A stretch of 64,000 bases of DNA from Pedobacter sp. Bi126 (GTDB lineage: Bacteria; Bacteroidota; Bacteroidia; Sphingobacteriales; Sphingobacteriaceae). Below the pieces are notes generated by a model. The model saw nothing but the letters and a program-made list of their open reading frames with translations. It was not told the origin of the DNA and made no database searches. This document shows positions 33,810 through 42,677 of the stretch, in pieces. The stretch's first letter is position 1. The number at the start of each line of letters is the position of its first letter. Where the stretch lies: NCBI RefSeq assembly GCF_918698245.1, contig NZ_CAKKMS010000003.1:248001-312000 (forward strand), written 5' to 3'. The translations under genes and the position numbers were made by a program.

Positions 33810-35120
33810 ATGAAAACATATTTATTCAGTCTGGCTTTTTCGGCTTCGAGCCTGATGTGTTTTGCGCAGGCGAACATATCGCCAGCTAAAAAACAAAGCA
33901 AAACCATTGCCATAACAGGTGCAACCGTACATGTTGGCAATGGAACAGTGATCGAAAACGGAACCATCCTTTTTGGCAACGGAAAAATTATCTCGGTTAC
34001 CGCTAACGGACAGGTACCACAGGATGATGTAATGCGCATTGTGGCTACAGGTAAACACATTTACCCAGGCTTTATTGCTGCAACCACAAACCTGGGTTTA
34101 ACCGAAATTGAAGCTGTAAAAGCAACATTGGATTTTCAGGAGATCGGAGATTTTAATTCACACATCCGTTCTATTGTGGCTTACAATACCGACTCGAAAG
34201 TTCCGGCTACATTACGTAGCAATGGCGTATTAATGGCGCAACCAACTCCACAAGGCGGCACGGTTTCGGGCAGTTCGTCAGTTGTTCAGCTTGATGCCTG
34301 GAACTGGGAAGATGCAGCCCTTAAAACAGACGATGCCATGCACATGGCCTGGCCTGTTACGCCACGTTTTAGAGGCGGTTTTGGTGGTTTCGGCAGGCCA
34401 CAACAATCGCCAGAAAGCTTAGCCGAAAGAACGCAGGCTGCCATTGCGCAGTTAACTTCTTTCTTTGCCGAGGCAAAAGCTTATGCTGAAATGAGCAAAC
34501 CAGATGCAATTAATACCCGTTTCGAGGCGATGAAAAAAGTATTCGCCGGTAACGAAAAATTGTTTATCGCGGCCGAAAGTCAGAAAGATATTGTTGCAGC
34601 CGTTAATTTCGCCAAGAAATTTGGCATCACCCCGGTAATTACAGGGGCAGATGAAGCTTACCTGATCATCGATTTCTTAAAAGAAAACAACATTACCTTA
34701 GTGGTGAAACAGCCTCATGCTTTACCTAACAATAATGATGACGATGTAAATATGCCTTACAAAAATGCTGCAATATTGGCCAATGCAGGCTTAAATGTAG
34801 TATTGAGTATTGATGGTTACTGGCAACAACGCAACCTGCCTTTTATGGCGGGTACGGTTACGGCCTGGGGCTTGGATAAAGAAAGAGCTTTATCAACCAT
34901 TACCTTAAACGCTGCAAAAGCGATGGGCGTTGAGAAAAGCACAGGCAGTATTGAGACGGGCAAAGATGCTACTTTCTTTATTTCAGCTGGCGACGCTTTG
35001 GATATGCGCACCAACAAAGTGGAGCAGGCTTTTATTCAAGGCAGGGATATTAATCTTGATAACCTGCACAAACAGTTGGATAAAAAGTTTAGTGATAAAT
35101 ATATTGTTGAGAAGAAATAA
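33810..35120 (+). CDS. Secreted amidohydrolase-like protein lacking metal ligands
   Basis: The 436-residue protein starts at ATG 33810 (MKTYLFSLAFSASSLMCFAQ, signal peptide), one base after the upstream stop; an in-frame ATG at 33798 would overlap it. The family outline is clear: 'ITGATVHVGNGTVIENGTILFGNGKI', 'TGKHIYPGFIA', 'TITLNAAKAMGVEKSTGSIETGKDATFFI'. Yet 'PGFIAATTNLGL' stands where 'PGLIDxHxH' should be, and later His/Asp ligands are also missing. It is probably a non-catalytic subunit or binding partner of the upstream protein. A strong terminator follows. Confidence 0.82.
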   Translation: MKTYLFSLAFSASSLMCFAQANISPAKKQSKTIAITGATVHVGNGTVIENGTILFGNGKIISVTANGQVPQDDVMRIVATGKHIYPGFIAATTNLGLTEIEAVKATLDFQEIGDFNSHIRSIVAYNTDSKVPATLRSNGVLMAQPTPQGGTVSGSSSVVQLDAWNWEDAALKTDDAMHMAWPVTPRFRGGFGGFGRPQQSPESLAERTQAAIAQLTSFFAEAKAYAEMSKPDAINTRFEAMKKVFAGNEKLFIAAESQKDIVAAVNFAKKFGITPVITGADEAYLIIDFLKENNITLVVKQPHALPNNNDDDVNMPYKNAAILANAGLNVVLSIDGYWQQRNLPFMAGTVTAWGLDKERALSTITLNAAKAMGVEKSTGSIETGKDATFFISAGDALDMRTNKVEQAFIQGRDINLDNLHKQLDKKFSDKYIVEKK

Positions 35121-35139
35121 GTTAACACCAGTTTAACAC

Positions 35140-35172
35140 AAACGGCCGATATTGATTTATCGGCCGTTTTTT
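35140..35172 (+). terminator. Intrinsic terminator of the amidohydrolase operon
   Basis: The arms aaacggccgat and atcggccgttt with an 8-base loop are followed by a T-run, 20 bp after the stop codon. The remaining ~180 bp to the next gene is A-T rich, with no gene and no clear promoter match beyond a near -7 box 'catctttg' near 35254. Confidence 0.88.
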
Positions 35173-35353
35173 ATTTTAACATCAGCAATCAAAATGCCAA
35201 CACACTAAACCTATTATTAATATTAAATCAGGATTCAGTTAACAGCACATTAACATCTTTGTCATCATAAAAAATCAGAACAAATCATAATGAAATCTGC
35301 CTGAGCAGCAAAAAAACAGGCTCAGGCAAGCTTCATAACCGTTAAAAAAACAA

Positions 35354-38300
35354 ATGATGATGAAAAATTTACTTATTGCAGTGATGCTGTTTTTATGTTA
35401 TTCCAGTAATTCGGTTATAGCACAGACTACCCAAGCATCAATCTCCGGAATTGTAACGGATAATCAAAAGAAGCCCATCCCAGGTGTTTCTGTTCAAATC
35501 AAAAACAACTCTACTGGTTTTACCACCAGAACATCAACAAACGCTCAGGGAGAATACACATTTAAAGAGCTTCCTTTAGGTGGCCCCTACACCATTAAAG
35601 CAACATACATTGGCTTTGCAGAGCAAAACAGAACAGGTTATATGCTTAACCAGGGCGATGCTGTAATCGTAGCGGTTAACATGCAGGAAGATGCGAAAAC
35701 ACTTGATGGTATCACAGTTAATGGATCAGCTTTAAGAAATAAAGTGCAGCAATTTGGTGCTTCAACAGAAATTTCATCGAAGACGATGAACTTGTTACCA
35801 GTAAATGGCCGTAACTTTTCAAGTTTAACAGACTTATCTCCGCTATCAGGTCCCGGTGGAATTTCTGGCCAGTTAGGCTCGTCAACCAACTTCACCATTG
35901 ATGGTATGACAGCGAAAAACCCAACTTCAGCAGGTAGTACAACCAGCCGTAGTGGTGCGCCATATTCTATCTCAATTGAAAGTGTCCGTGAGTTTAAAGT
36001 AGTAACCAATCAGTACGATGTAAGTTTAGGTCGTTCAGGTGGTGGTACAATCAGTGCTGTAACTAAATCTGGTACAAATCAAATTACAGGTAGTGCTTTT
36101 GCTTATAACCGTGCTGATTTCCTTGCAAGTAAATATGACATCAGAGGAAATAGAAGAACTAATGATTTTTCAACTTATCAGTATGGTTTTAGCTTAGGTG
36201 GCCCGATCATAAAAGATAAATTACATTATTTTGCAGCCTGGGATCATCAAAGAGATTCTCGCCCATTAATTATTGCCGATATTAACTCGGATGCGGATGT
36301 AGCCCGTTTCAACATCACAAACAGCACACTAAATAATTTTTTAGCTGTTGCAAGATCAAAATATGGTGTAGCTAATACTCCACAATTTGGTTCTTTCCCA
36401 AAAAAGAGAGGCACCGATGCAGGTTTCCTTCGTTTAGATTGGCAGATTGATGATAAAAATTTATTAACCGTTAGAGATAACTATACCAACGACAGAAATC
36501 CGTTAGGATTAGCTGACAATACGGCCATCAACTTTTACGAAAGTTATGGAAATGATAAAAACGTGGATAATAGCTTATTGGCTACCTTACGTTCAACAAT
36601 CAGCAGCAAAGTTACCAATGAATTAAAATTGCAGCATTTGTACACCTACCAGGCTAGTACGCAAAATGATGAATTAGGTTTTGCTATACCAAGAGCGGTT
36701 GTTTCTAATTTACAATCTACTACCCCAACTGGCAGTTTATTAACAGCTATTCAAATTGGCGGTCACCGTTTCGGACAAGAAGGTTTTACCAATAACGTGT
36801 TGCAATTGGTAGATAATTTCTATTATAACACAGATAAAATTAAATATACTTTTGGTGTAGATATCATGTACACCCATGCAAAATCATTGTATGGTAGTGA
36901 AGTAAATGGTCGTTTTACTTTTAACAGATCAGGCACAGGAGCAACCGATCCAACCGCTTTACAAAACTTCGATAATTTAACACCAATCAGTTATTACAGA
37001 GAAGTTCCTTTAGTTGCTGATCCAACTGTTGTCGGCAAATTATGGAATACAGCAGTATATGGCCAAATGCAAACTAAATTGGGTAAAGGTTTAGATTTTA
37101 CAGGTGGTTTACGTTTAGATTATAGCAAGTACCCAACCTCACCATTAAATCAGCAATTATTTGATGCCATAGGTGTAAGAACAGATCATAAATTAAAGCA
37201 GTTTTTAATTCAGCCTCGCATCCAGTTTAATTGGGATGTGAATGAAAAACATACTGATTACGTTCGCTTAGGCGCCGGAATTTTTGGATCAGATGTGAAC
37301 AATTATGTAACCATTAACAACTTAACATTTGATGGTAAACATTTTGCAACGGTTGATGTTACAGGTACAGGTGTACCTACTCCTAACTTTATTGGCTACA
37401 GAAACGGAACTGCTTCAGCACCAACGCTACCGTCACTACAAATCCCTACCATTAATACTTATGCTGACGATGCGAAAATACCAGTAGTGTATAAAGCAAA
37501 CTTATCTTATAACAAATTAATAAATGATAGAATACGTATAGGTATTACCGGTTATGCAACTTTAGCACGTAATAACTATATGTATGTAGATAGAAATATG
37601 GTTGCCGATCCTTTCTTCAGATTATCGAACGAAGGAGACAGAGGAGTTTATGTGCCTGCAAACAGTATCATTACAGGTAATGGAACTACAGATTGGAAAA
37701 GAGGTCGTTTAACTAATCAGTTTGGTAGAGTATTAGAGATGAACAGCAAGGGCAAGGTAAATCAATTTGCAGTAGTTGTAGATGGTACCTGGAGATACTT
37801 TAAAGATGGAGAAATTTCGGCTAGTTTTACCTGGAATGATACAAAAGATAACACATCGTACAATGGTAACGTAGCTAACTCAGCAACATTATCTTTACCT
37901 GTTGTTGATGATCCACGCGATTTAAGCAGAATGACTTACTCAAATGGTCAATTTAGAAACAAAGTTGTAGTTTACGGAACATTACCATCATTCTACGGTA
38001 TTAAAGCTGGGATTCGTTATTCGGGCATTGGCGGTACCAGATATAGTTTACTATCTGGTGGAAATACCAATGGCGATTTCGTGGCAACAAATGATTTAGC
38101 CTACATCTTCAACAGATCAAATACCAATGTACCAGCTGCACTTAGAACTGCTTTACAAGCCTTATTGGATAATGGCGCTGCAAGCCAGAGTTTGAAAGAT
38201 TATATCACTAAGTACGAAGGTACCTTTGCTGAGCGCAATGGTGGTATAAATGGCTTCTATGGCACATTCGATTTAAGACTGGCTTATGAGTTTAAATTTG

Positions 38301-38530
38301 GCCCTCGTAAAAACCAGAAGGTAGAAATTTCTGGCGATTTGTTTAACGTAGCCAATTTGTTTAAGAAAACATGGGGTACAACGGAAACTTTAGGTACGCA
38401 GGCATTATATGCTGTAACAGGCTTTGACGCCGCAACTTCTAATTACAATTACCGCGTAAACAATACTGGTATTGTAACACCAACCGGAAACCCTTGGCAG
38501 GCTCAAATTGGTTTACGTTACGGTTTTTAA
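35354..38530 (+). CDS. TonB-dependent outer-membrane receptor, Oar-like
   Basis: The 1058-residue protein has a signal peptide (MMMKNLLIAVMLFLCYSS..), then a carboxypeptidase-regulatory-like domain 'ISGIVTDNQKKPIPGVSVQIKN' (residues ~28-110). The plug follows ('PVNGRNFSSLTDLSPLSGPGG', 'FTIDGMTAKNPTSAG', 'VREFKVVTNQYDVSLGRSGGGTISAVTKSGTN'), then a long beta-barrel ending 'WQAQIGLRYGF' with the C-terminal aromatic residue required for outer-membrane insertion. These features match the Oar/cell-surface-protein branch of TonB receptors rather than SusC. No SusD partner is adjacent. The substrate may be a peptide or protein; this is not readable from sequence. Confidence 0.88.
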   Translation: MMMKNLLIAVMLFLCYSSNSVIAQTTQASISGIVTDNQKKPIPGVSVQIKNNSTGFTTRTSTNAQGEYTFKELPLGGPYTIKATYIGFAEQNRTGYMLNQGDAVIVAVNMQEDAKTLDGITVNGSALRNKVQQFGASTEISSKTMNLLPVNGRNFSSLTDLSPLSGPGGISGQLGSSTNFTIDGMTAKNPTSAGSTTSRSGAPYSISIESVREFKVVTNQYDVSLGRSGGGTISAVTKSGTNQITGSAFAYNRADFLASKYDIRGNRRTNDFSTYQYGFSLGGPIIKDKLHYFAAWDHQRDSRPLIIADINSDADVARFNITNSTLNNFLAVARSKYGVANTPQFGSFPKKRGTDAGFLRLDWQIDDKNLLTVRDNYTNDRNPLGLADNTAINFYESYGNDKNVDNSLLATLRSTISSKVTNELKLQHLYTYQASTQNDELGFAIPRAVVSNLQSTTPTGSLLTAIQIGGHRFGQEGFTNNVLQLVDNFYYNTDKIKYTFGVDIMYTHAKSLYGSEVNGRFTFNRSGTGATDPTALQNFDNLTPISYYREVPLVADPTVVGKLWNTAVYGQMQTKLGKGLDFTGGLRLDYSKYPTSPLNQQLFDAIGVRTDHKLKQFLIQPRIQFNWDVNEKHTDYVRLGAGIFGSDVNNYVTINNLTFDGKHFATVDVTGTGVPTPNFIGYRNGTASAPTLPSLQIPTINTYADDAKIPVVYKANLSYNKLINDRIRIGITGYATLARNNYMYVDRNMVADPFFRLSNEGDRGVYVPANSIITGNGTTDWKRGRLTNQFGRVLEMNSKGKVNQFAVVVDGTWRYFKDGEISASFTWNDTKDNTSYNGNVANSATLSLPVVDDPRDLSRMTYSNGQFRNKVVVYGTLPSFYGIKAGIRYSGIGGTRYSLLSGGNTNGDFVATNDLAYIFNRSNTNVPAALRTALQALLDNGAASQSLKDYITKYEGTFAERNGGINGFYGTFDLRLAYEFKFGPRKNQKVEISGDLFNVANLFKKTWGTTETLGTQALYAVTGFDAATSNYNYRVNNTGIVTPTGNPWQAQIGLRYGF

Positions 38531-38565
38531 CAAACATTTAGCTAAGTTTCTTAGCTTAAAGTCAT

Positions 38566-38603
38566 AAAAAAAGGGAATGGATTTTTATCCGTTCCCTTTT
38601 TTT
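38566..38603 (+). terminator. Intrinsic terminator after the Oar-like receptor
   Basis: A long A-rich/T-rich stem (aaagggaatggat / atccgttcccttt, one T-G wobble) with a 3-base loop is followed by a run of seven T, and lies between the receptor stop and the ABC exporter start. Confidence 0.88.
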
Positions 38604-38632
38604 ATGTTTGCATTAACAAACAACAAAACTTA

Positions 38633-40384
38633 ATGGGATTATTACTTAACTACCTGAAAAACCACAAATGGATTGTGGCCTTAGCGTTATTGCTAGCAGG
38701 CATAAATATTGGTTTTTCACTTTTAGATCCATACATCACCGGTCGGATTTTAGACCGCTTTATCAATAAAAAAGATTCGTTAACCTATAACCAATACCTT
38801 TGGGGTTCGCTGGGTTTAATCGGGCTGGCTATTGGTGCAGCCATGGTTTCGCGTATCGCTAAAAACTTTCAGGATTATTTCACCAGTGTGATTGTTCAAA
38901 AAGTTGGCGCAAAAATGTATGCTGATGGTTTGCAACATTCTCTAAAACTGCCTTATCAGGTTTTCGAAGATCAACGCAGTGGCGAAACATTGGGTATTTT
39001 ACAAAAAGTACGTTTGGATTCGGAGAAGTTTATCACCGCCTTTATCAGCATCCTTTTTGTAAGTTTAATCGGAATGATTTTCGTTATCGTGTATTCGGTT
39101 TCGGTAAGCTACAAAGTTACCCTGGTTTATTTTTCAGCTATTCCGATCATCAGTTTCGTGAGCTGGTTTTTAAGTCGCAAAATTAAAACCATCCAACGCT
39201 CTATCGTTGGCGAAACCACAGCTTTAGCAGGTTCTACCACTGAATCGTTAAGAAACATCGAACTGGTTAAGAGTTTAGGTTTGGCCGATCAGGAAATTGA
39301 CCGGCTGAATAAAACCACTTACAAAATTTTGGGTTTAGAACTTAAAAAAGTGAAATATGTGCGCAGTATGAGTTTTGTTCAGGGCACAACCGTTAACCTG
39401 GTCCGCAGTACAATGGTATTGGTTTTACTGCTCCTTATTTTCGACAATACGATTTCTGCCGGACAGTACTTCTCATTCCTTTTTTACTCGTTCTTCCTTT
39501 TCGGACCGCTACAAGAACTGGGCAATGTGATTTTAACCTGGCGTGAGGCTGAAGTTTCGTTAGGTAACTTTAAAAAGATTCTAAGTACACCAATTGATAA
39601 AAAACCAGAGAATCCAACTTCTATAGCAAAAATTAAGGATCTAACCTTTAACAACGTTGGCTTCAAACACCTAACAGCCAATAGAAATGCTTTAGATAAT
39701 ATTTCATTTAAAACCCATCACGGGCAAACCATTGCATTTGTAGGCCCATCAGGTTCTGGAAAAAGCACACTCGTGAAACTATTGGTGGGTTTATATCCGG
39801 CAAAAGATGGTGAGATTTTATACAATGGTATTCCAAGTAACGATATCGATCTTGATGCCTTACGCGAGAAAATCGGTTTCGTAACGCAAGACACGCAATT
39901 GTTCTCGGGTACAATAAGAGAAAACCTGTTGTTTGTTAACCCTAATGCTACAGATGAAGAATGTTATAAGGTTTTAAACCAGGCAGCCTGTCAAACTTTA
40001 CTGGCCCGTGCCGACAAAGGTTTGGATTCTTTAATTGGCGAGGGTGGTGTTAAAGTCTCGGGAGGAGAAAAACAACGTTTATCAATTGCAAGAGCACTGC
40101 TCCGCCAACCAGATATTTTGGTTTTTGATGAGGCCACTTCTTCGCTGGATTCGATTACAGAAGAAGAGATTACCAAAACAATCCGTTCAGTTTCAAATTT
40201 AACTGATCACATTACCATTTTGATTGCGCATCGTTTATCGACCATAAAACATGCTGATAAAATTTATGTTTTAGAGAAAGGCCATATTATTGAGCAAGGA
40301 CGGCATGAAGAACTAATTGCACAAAATGGTTTGTATCAAGCCATGTGGCGCCAACAAATTGGAGAAAGAGTTGTTGAAGCTTAG
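38633..40384 (+). CDS. ABC exporter, fused membrane and ATPase domains
   Basis: The 583-residue half-transporter has six membrane helices in residues ~1-310 and an ATPase domain with Walker A 'VGPSGSGKSTLVKLL' near residue 377, 'Q-loop' 'VTQDTQLFSGTIREN', signature 'VSGGEKQRLSIARALL' and Walker B 'ILVFDEATSSLD', then 'HRLSTIKHADKIYVL'. This is a type IV (MsbA/multidrug-type) exporter that works as a homodimer or with a partner. The substrate is unknown (lipid, peptide or drug). A small PLDc_N-like membrane protein gene follows by 17 bp and may be cotranscribed. Confidence 0.92.
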   Translation: MGLLLNYLKNHKWIVALALLLAGINIGFSLLDPYITGRILDRFINKKDSLTYNQYLWGSLGLIGLAIGAAMVSRIAKNFQDYFTSVIVQKVGAKMYADGLQHSLKLPYQVFEDQRSGETLGILQKVRLDSEKFITAFISILFVSLIGMIFVIVYSVSVSYKVTLVYFSAIPIISFVSWFLSRKIKTIQRSIVGETTALAGSTTESLRNIELVKSLGLADQEIDRLNKTTYKILGLELKKVKYVRSMSFVQGTTVNLVRSTMVLVLLLLIFDNTISAGQYFSFLFYSFFLFGPLQELGNVILTWREAEVSLGNFKKILSTPIDKKPENPTSIAKIKDLTFNNVGFKHLTANRNALDNISFKTHHGQTIAFVGPSGSGKSTLVKLLVGLYPAKDGEILYNGIPSNDIDLDALREKIGFVTQDTQLFSGTIRENLLFVNPNATDEECYKVLNQAACQTLLARADKGLDSLIGEGGVKVSGGEKQRLSIARALLRQPDILVFDEATSSLDSITEEEITKTIRSVSNLTDHITILIAHRLSTIKHADKIYVLEKGHIIEQGRHEELIAQNGLYQAMWRQQIGERVVEA

Positions 40385-40401
40385 GAACAATTTTTTTAAT
40401 T

Positions 40402-40617
40402 ATGTTACTAGCTCAAATAGAAAGCAACCAGATTGCAATTATCATTATTATAGCAGCCATACTTTGGCTGGCATTAATATTAGCGGCATTGTACCATATA
40501 TCGAGAAACAACCACATCAGTTTCTCGGTAAAAGTACTTTGGTTTATCATTATCCTGCTTGCCCCCTTTTTAGGTTCCATTATTTATCTAATCTGGGGTA
40601 AGAACAAGAAGTTTTAA
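40402..40617 (+). CDS. Small two-helix membrane protein (PLDc_N-like)
   Basis: The 71-residue protein has two hydrophobic helices (residues ~10-33 and ~44-66) separated by 'YHISRNNHISFSVKVLW' and ends 'LLAPFLGSIIYLIWGKNKKF'. This matches the phospholipase D-nuclease N-terminal (PLDc_N) membrane module, common as a stand-alone protein in Bacteroidota. It lies 17 bp after an ABC exporter and may be cotranscribed; function is unknown. Confidence 0.75.
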   Translation: MLLAQIESNQIAIIIIIAAILWLALILAALYHISRNNHISFSVKVLWFIIILLAPFLGSIIYLIWGKNKKF

Positions 40618-40667
40618 TGTTTCGTGGCCGATGGCTCATTAGCTAATCACACAGTATAGTATCGCTA

Positions 40668-40689
40668 TGGTCCGTGCCCTCACAGACCA
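40668..40689. repeat. Left copy of a 22-bp direct repeat bounding a structured block
   Basis: The sequence 'tggtccgtg ccct cacagacca' folds as a hairpin with one C-A mismatch. An identical copy lies at 41039-41060 in the same orientation. Confidence 0.85.
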
Positions 40690-41038
40690 TTTCTTATTCA
40701 AAAACAAATACTGTTGGTAGAATAAGTCTATTTTTTTGGAAAGCAATTCCAGTTTTCTTCGGTTTGGTTCCGTCCCGCTGTTCCTCCTGCCGATAGCTAT
40801 TGATAAAAAAATAACAAATCCCCTCTATCGGCATCCGTGCCATCGGGTTTAGGTGGCCTGGGCAAACCCATAACTGACATTTTTTACCGCTATGGGTTTT
40901 GCATGAGAGATAGCAGTGGAAATCCTTTTTTGATTTTTCTTCAAAAAAGATTGCAACGGATAGCCCGGCCCTTTCCCGATTCATCGGGATTAGGGGCATG
41001 CCCAAATTATTTGCAATAAAATATTTTCCTTATCGCCA
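40690..41038. other. Intergenic block of several hairpins (structured RNA or repeat), copy C
   Basis: No gene lies here. Visible stems are gccgatag/ctatcggc (~40788-40834), aaacccata/tatgggttt (~40864-40899), cttttttga/tcaaaaaag (~40924-40949) and tcccgat/atcgggat (~40974-40990). '...gatagcagtggaaatcc...gattgcaacggatagcccgg' resembles the elements at 15739 and 20467 with a variable hairpin between. The density of stems suggests an RNA-like repeat, not a coding region. Confidence 0.5.
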
Positions 41039-41060
41039 TGGTCCGTGCCCTCACAGACCA
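41039..41060. repeat. Right copy of the 22-bp direct repeat
   Basis: It is identical to 40668-40689. It is followed by a 'caccaccaagacgcaaaggc' tract (41072-41096) of the same flavour as the arms around the GxxExxY gene. Confidence 0.85.
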
Positions 41061-41126
41061 TTTTTTTGTTTCACCACCAAGACGCAAAGGCACAATAAAT
41101 AGTTAATTTATTATTAAATTCCAGAA

Positions 41127-41163
41127 TGTCAACTTTCTGGCAAACTGGCTATTAAAGTTGACA
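41127..41163 (-). terminator. Possible terminator hairpin after the MFS gene
   Basis: Arms tgtcaacttt and aaagttgaca (perfect 10 bp) lie just after the end of the minus-strand MFS gene (41177). No strong T-run follows on the minus strand, so repeat or terminator cannot be told apart. Confidence 0.4.
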
Positions 41164-41176
41164 ACTCTTTTAGTAA

Positions 41177-42499
41177 CTAAACAGCCTTGCTGGTTTGTTC
41201 ATTAATATCCTGCAAACTCAGTTTCGTTAAAGATTTCGTTTTTAACCATGTAATTCCAGCAATTGCCAATGTCATCGTTCCACCAAAAACTACCGATGGG
41301 ATAGTACGCATTAACTTTGCGGTAAGGCCTGATTCGAAAGCTCCGATTTCGTTCGACGACCCAATGAACATGCTGTTTACTGCTGATACACGTCCGCGCA
41401 TTTCGTCGGGCGTTAACAATTGCATAATGGTTGATCTGATGATTACACTTACGCTATCAAAAGAGCCTTCTAAAAAGAGAAAGAAGAGCGTTAAGTAGAA
41501 ATTTTTAGATAAACTCCAGCAGATGATGCTTAAGCCAAAACCGGTTACGGCGATCAATAAATTTCGCCATGGTTTGTTCATCGGCGAAAAACGCGTCATA
41601 GCAAGCATGGTAAAAACAGACCCTGCAGAAACAGCGGCCCGCATAAAGCCTAAACCCTCGGGTCCAACTTTTAGTATATCATTTGCAAACACAGGCAATA
41701 TGGCTACCGCACCACCAAAAAACACCGAAAACAGATCCAAACTCATTGCCCAAACCATCATTTTGGTTTTAAACACAAAATTTATTCCTTTAAGCAAACT
41801 CTCTTTAATATTTTCTTTGGGCACAAACTGCGGAGGGTGTACTTTTAAAAAGAAAATACAGATAAGGGCTATAAATACAAAAGAAATAATTACGATATAA
41901 GTGATGGTAATACCGAAGAAACCATAAGTTATTCCTCCTATTGCCGGCCCTAAAATAGAAGCCATCTGCCAGCTCGAACTGCTCCAGGTGCTCGCATTTG
42001 GATAAAGGTTTTTTGGTAAAATCTGAGCCATTAAAGAGAATGTAGCCGGACCGAAAAACCCTCTTGATATCCCCATCCCAAATACGAGTACATACATAAT
42101 TAAGGCAATTAGATTCACCTTAAAATTAAACAGGGTAAAAATAATATCGAACTGCCCAAGGTTAAACTGCGGTAATGTTACCAGCAGCATAATGAGGGTA
42201 CAAAGAAATACGCCTCCAAATACTTTGAGCAATAAGCCCCTTTTTTCGCTCTTATCTGCAACATAACCTCCGTATAATGCAATCCCTATAGCAGGAATAG
42301 CCTCACACAGGCCTACAAACCCTAAGGCCAATGGATCTTTTGTTACGTGATAAATATAAATCCCAAGCACTACTGCCTGCATTTGATAGGCAAAGGTGAA
42401 GAAAAAACGCATGCCTAAATAAGAGCGGAACTCCCTAAAGCGCAATGCGGCGTAAGGATCTGGTTTTGTAATAACCGAATTGAGGTCTGAATCTGCCAC
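41177..42499 (-). CDS. Major facilitator superfamily transporter (MFS_3 / EntS-like)
   Basis: The 440-residue protein has about twelve hydrophobic segments. After 'RFREFRSYLGMRFFFTFAYQMQAVVLG', the loop between helices 2 and 3 reads 'GGYVADKSEKRGLLL', the MFS motif A. 'SRGFFGPATFSLMAQILPK' and 'LLTPDEMRGRVSAVNSMFIG' match the EntS/MFS_3 branch. Likely a proton-coupled exporter; a siderophore or drug substrate is possible but no siderophore genes are near. It stands alone; a divergent start to its right is 178 bp away from the SusD terminus, which converges differently. Confidence 0.9.
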   Translation of the reverse strand: MADSDLNSVITKPDPYAALRFREFRSYLGMRFFFTFAYQMQAVVLGIYIYHVTKDPLALGFVGLCEAIPAIGIALYGGYVADKSEKRGLLLKVFGGVFLCTLIMLLVTLPQFNLGQFDIIFTLFNFKVNLIALIMYVLVFGMGISRGFFGPATFSLMAQILPKNLYPNASTWSSSSWQMASILGPAIGGITYGFFGITITYIVIISFVFIALICIFFLKVHPPQFVPKENIKESLLKGINFVFKTKMMVWAMSLDLFSVFFGGAVAILPVFANDILKVGPEGLGFMRAAVSAGSVFTMLAMTRFSPMNKPWRNLLIAVTGFGLSIICWSLSKNFYLTLFFLFLEGSFDSVSVIIRSTIMQLLTPDEMRGRVSAVNSMFIGSSNEIGAFESGLTAKLMRTIPSVVFGGTMTLAIAGITWLKTKSLTKLSLQDINEQTSKAV

Positions 42500-42628
42500 A
42501 GAAAAAAATTTATTTGCAAAACTACGCTTTGAAAATTAAATAAGGGAATGGCCAAAGGCTTAAGCTTACCTGTTTTTTCTATTAAAAAGTAAAAATATCC
42601 GATCGGCCAGCTCCAGATATTATTGCAT

Positions 42629-42661
42629 AAAAAACCCGATGAATAATATTATCCATCGGGT
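42629..42661 (-). terminator. Intrinsic terminator of the susC-susD operon
   Basis: On the minus strand, acccgatg / catcgggt arms continue after one mismatch into attat/ataat and are followed by a T-run. It lies 17 bp after the SusD stop. Confidence 0.8.
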
Positions 42662-42677
42662 ATCTAGATTGGTTAGC

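Noticed and set aside
40694-41019. Small open frames on both strands inside the hairpin block
   Set aside because: Their codons coincide with repeat arms and stems; the amino-acid order has no protein character.
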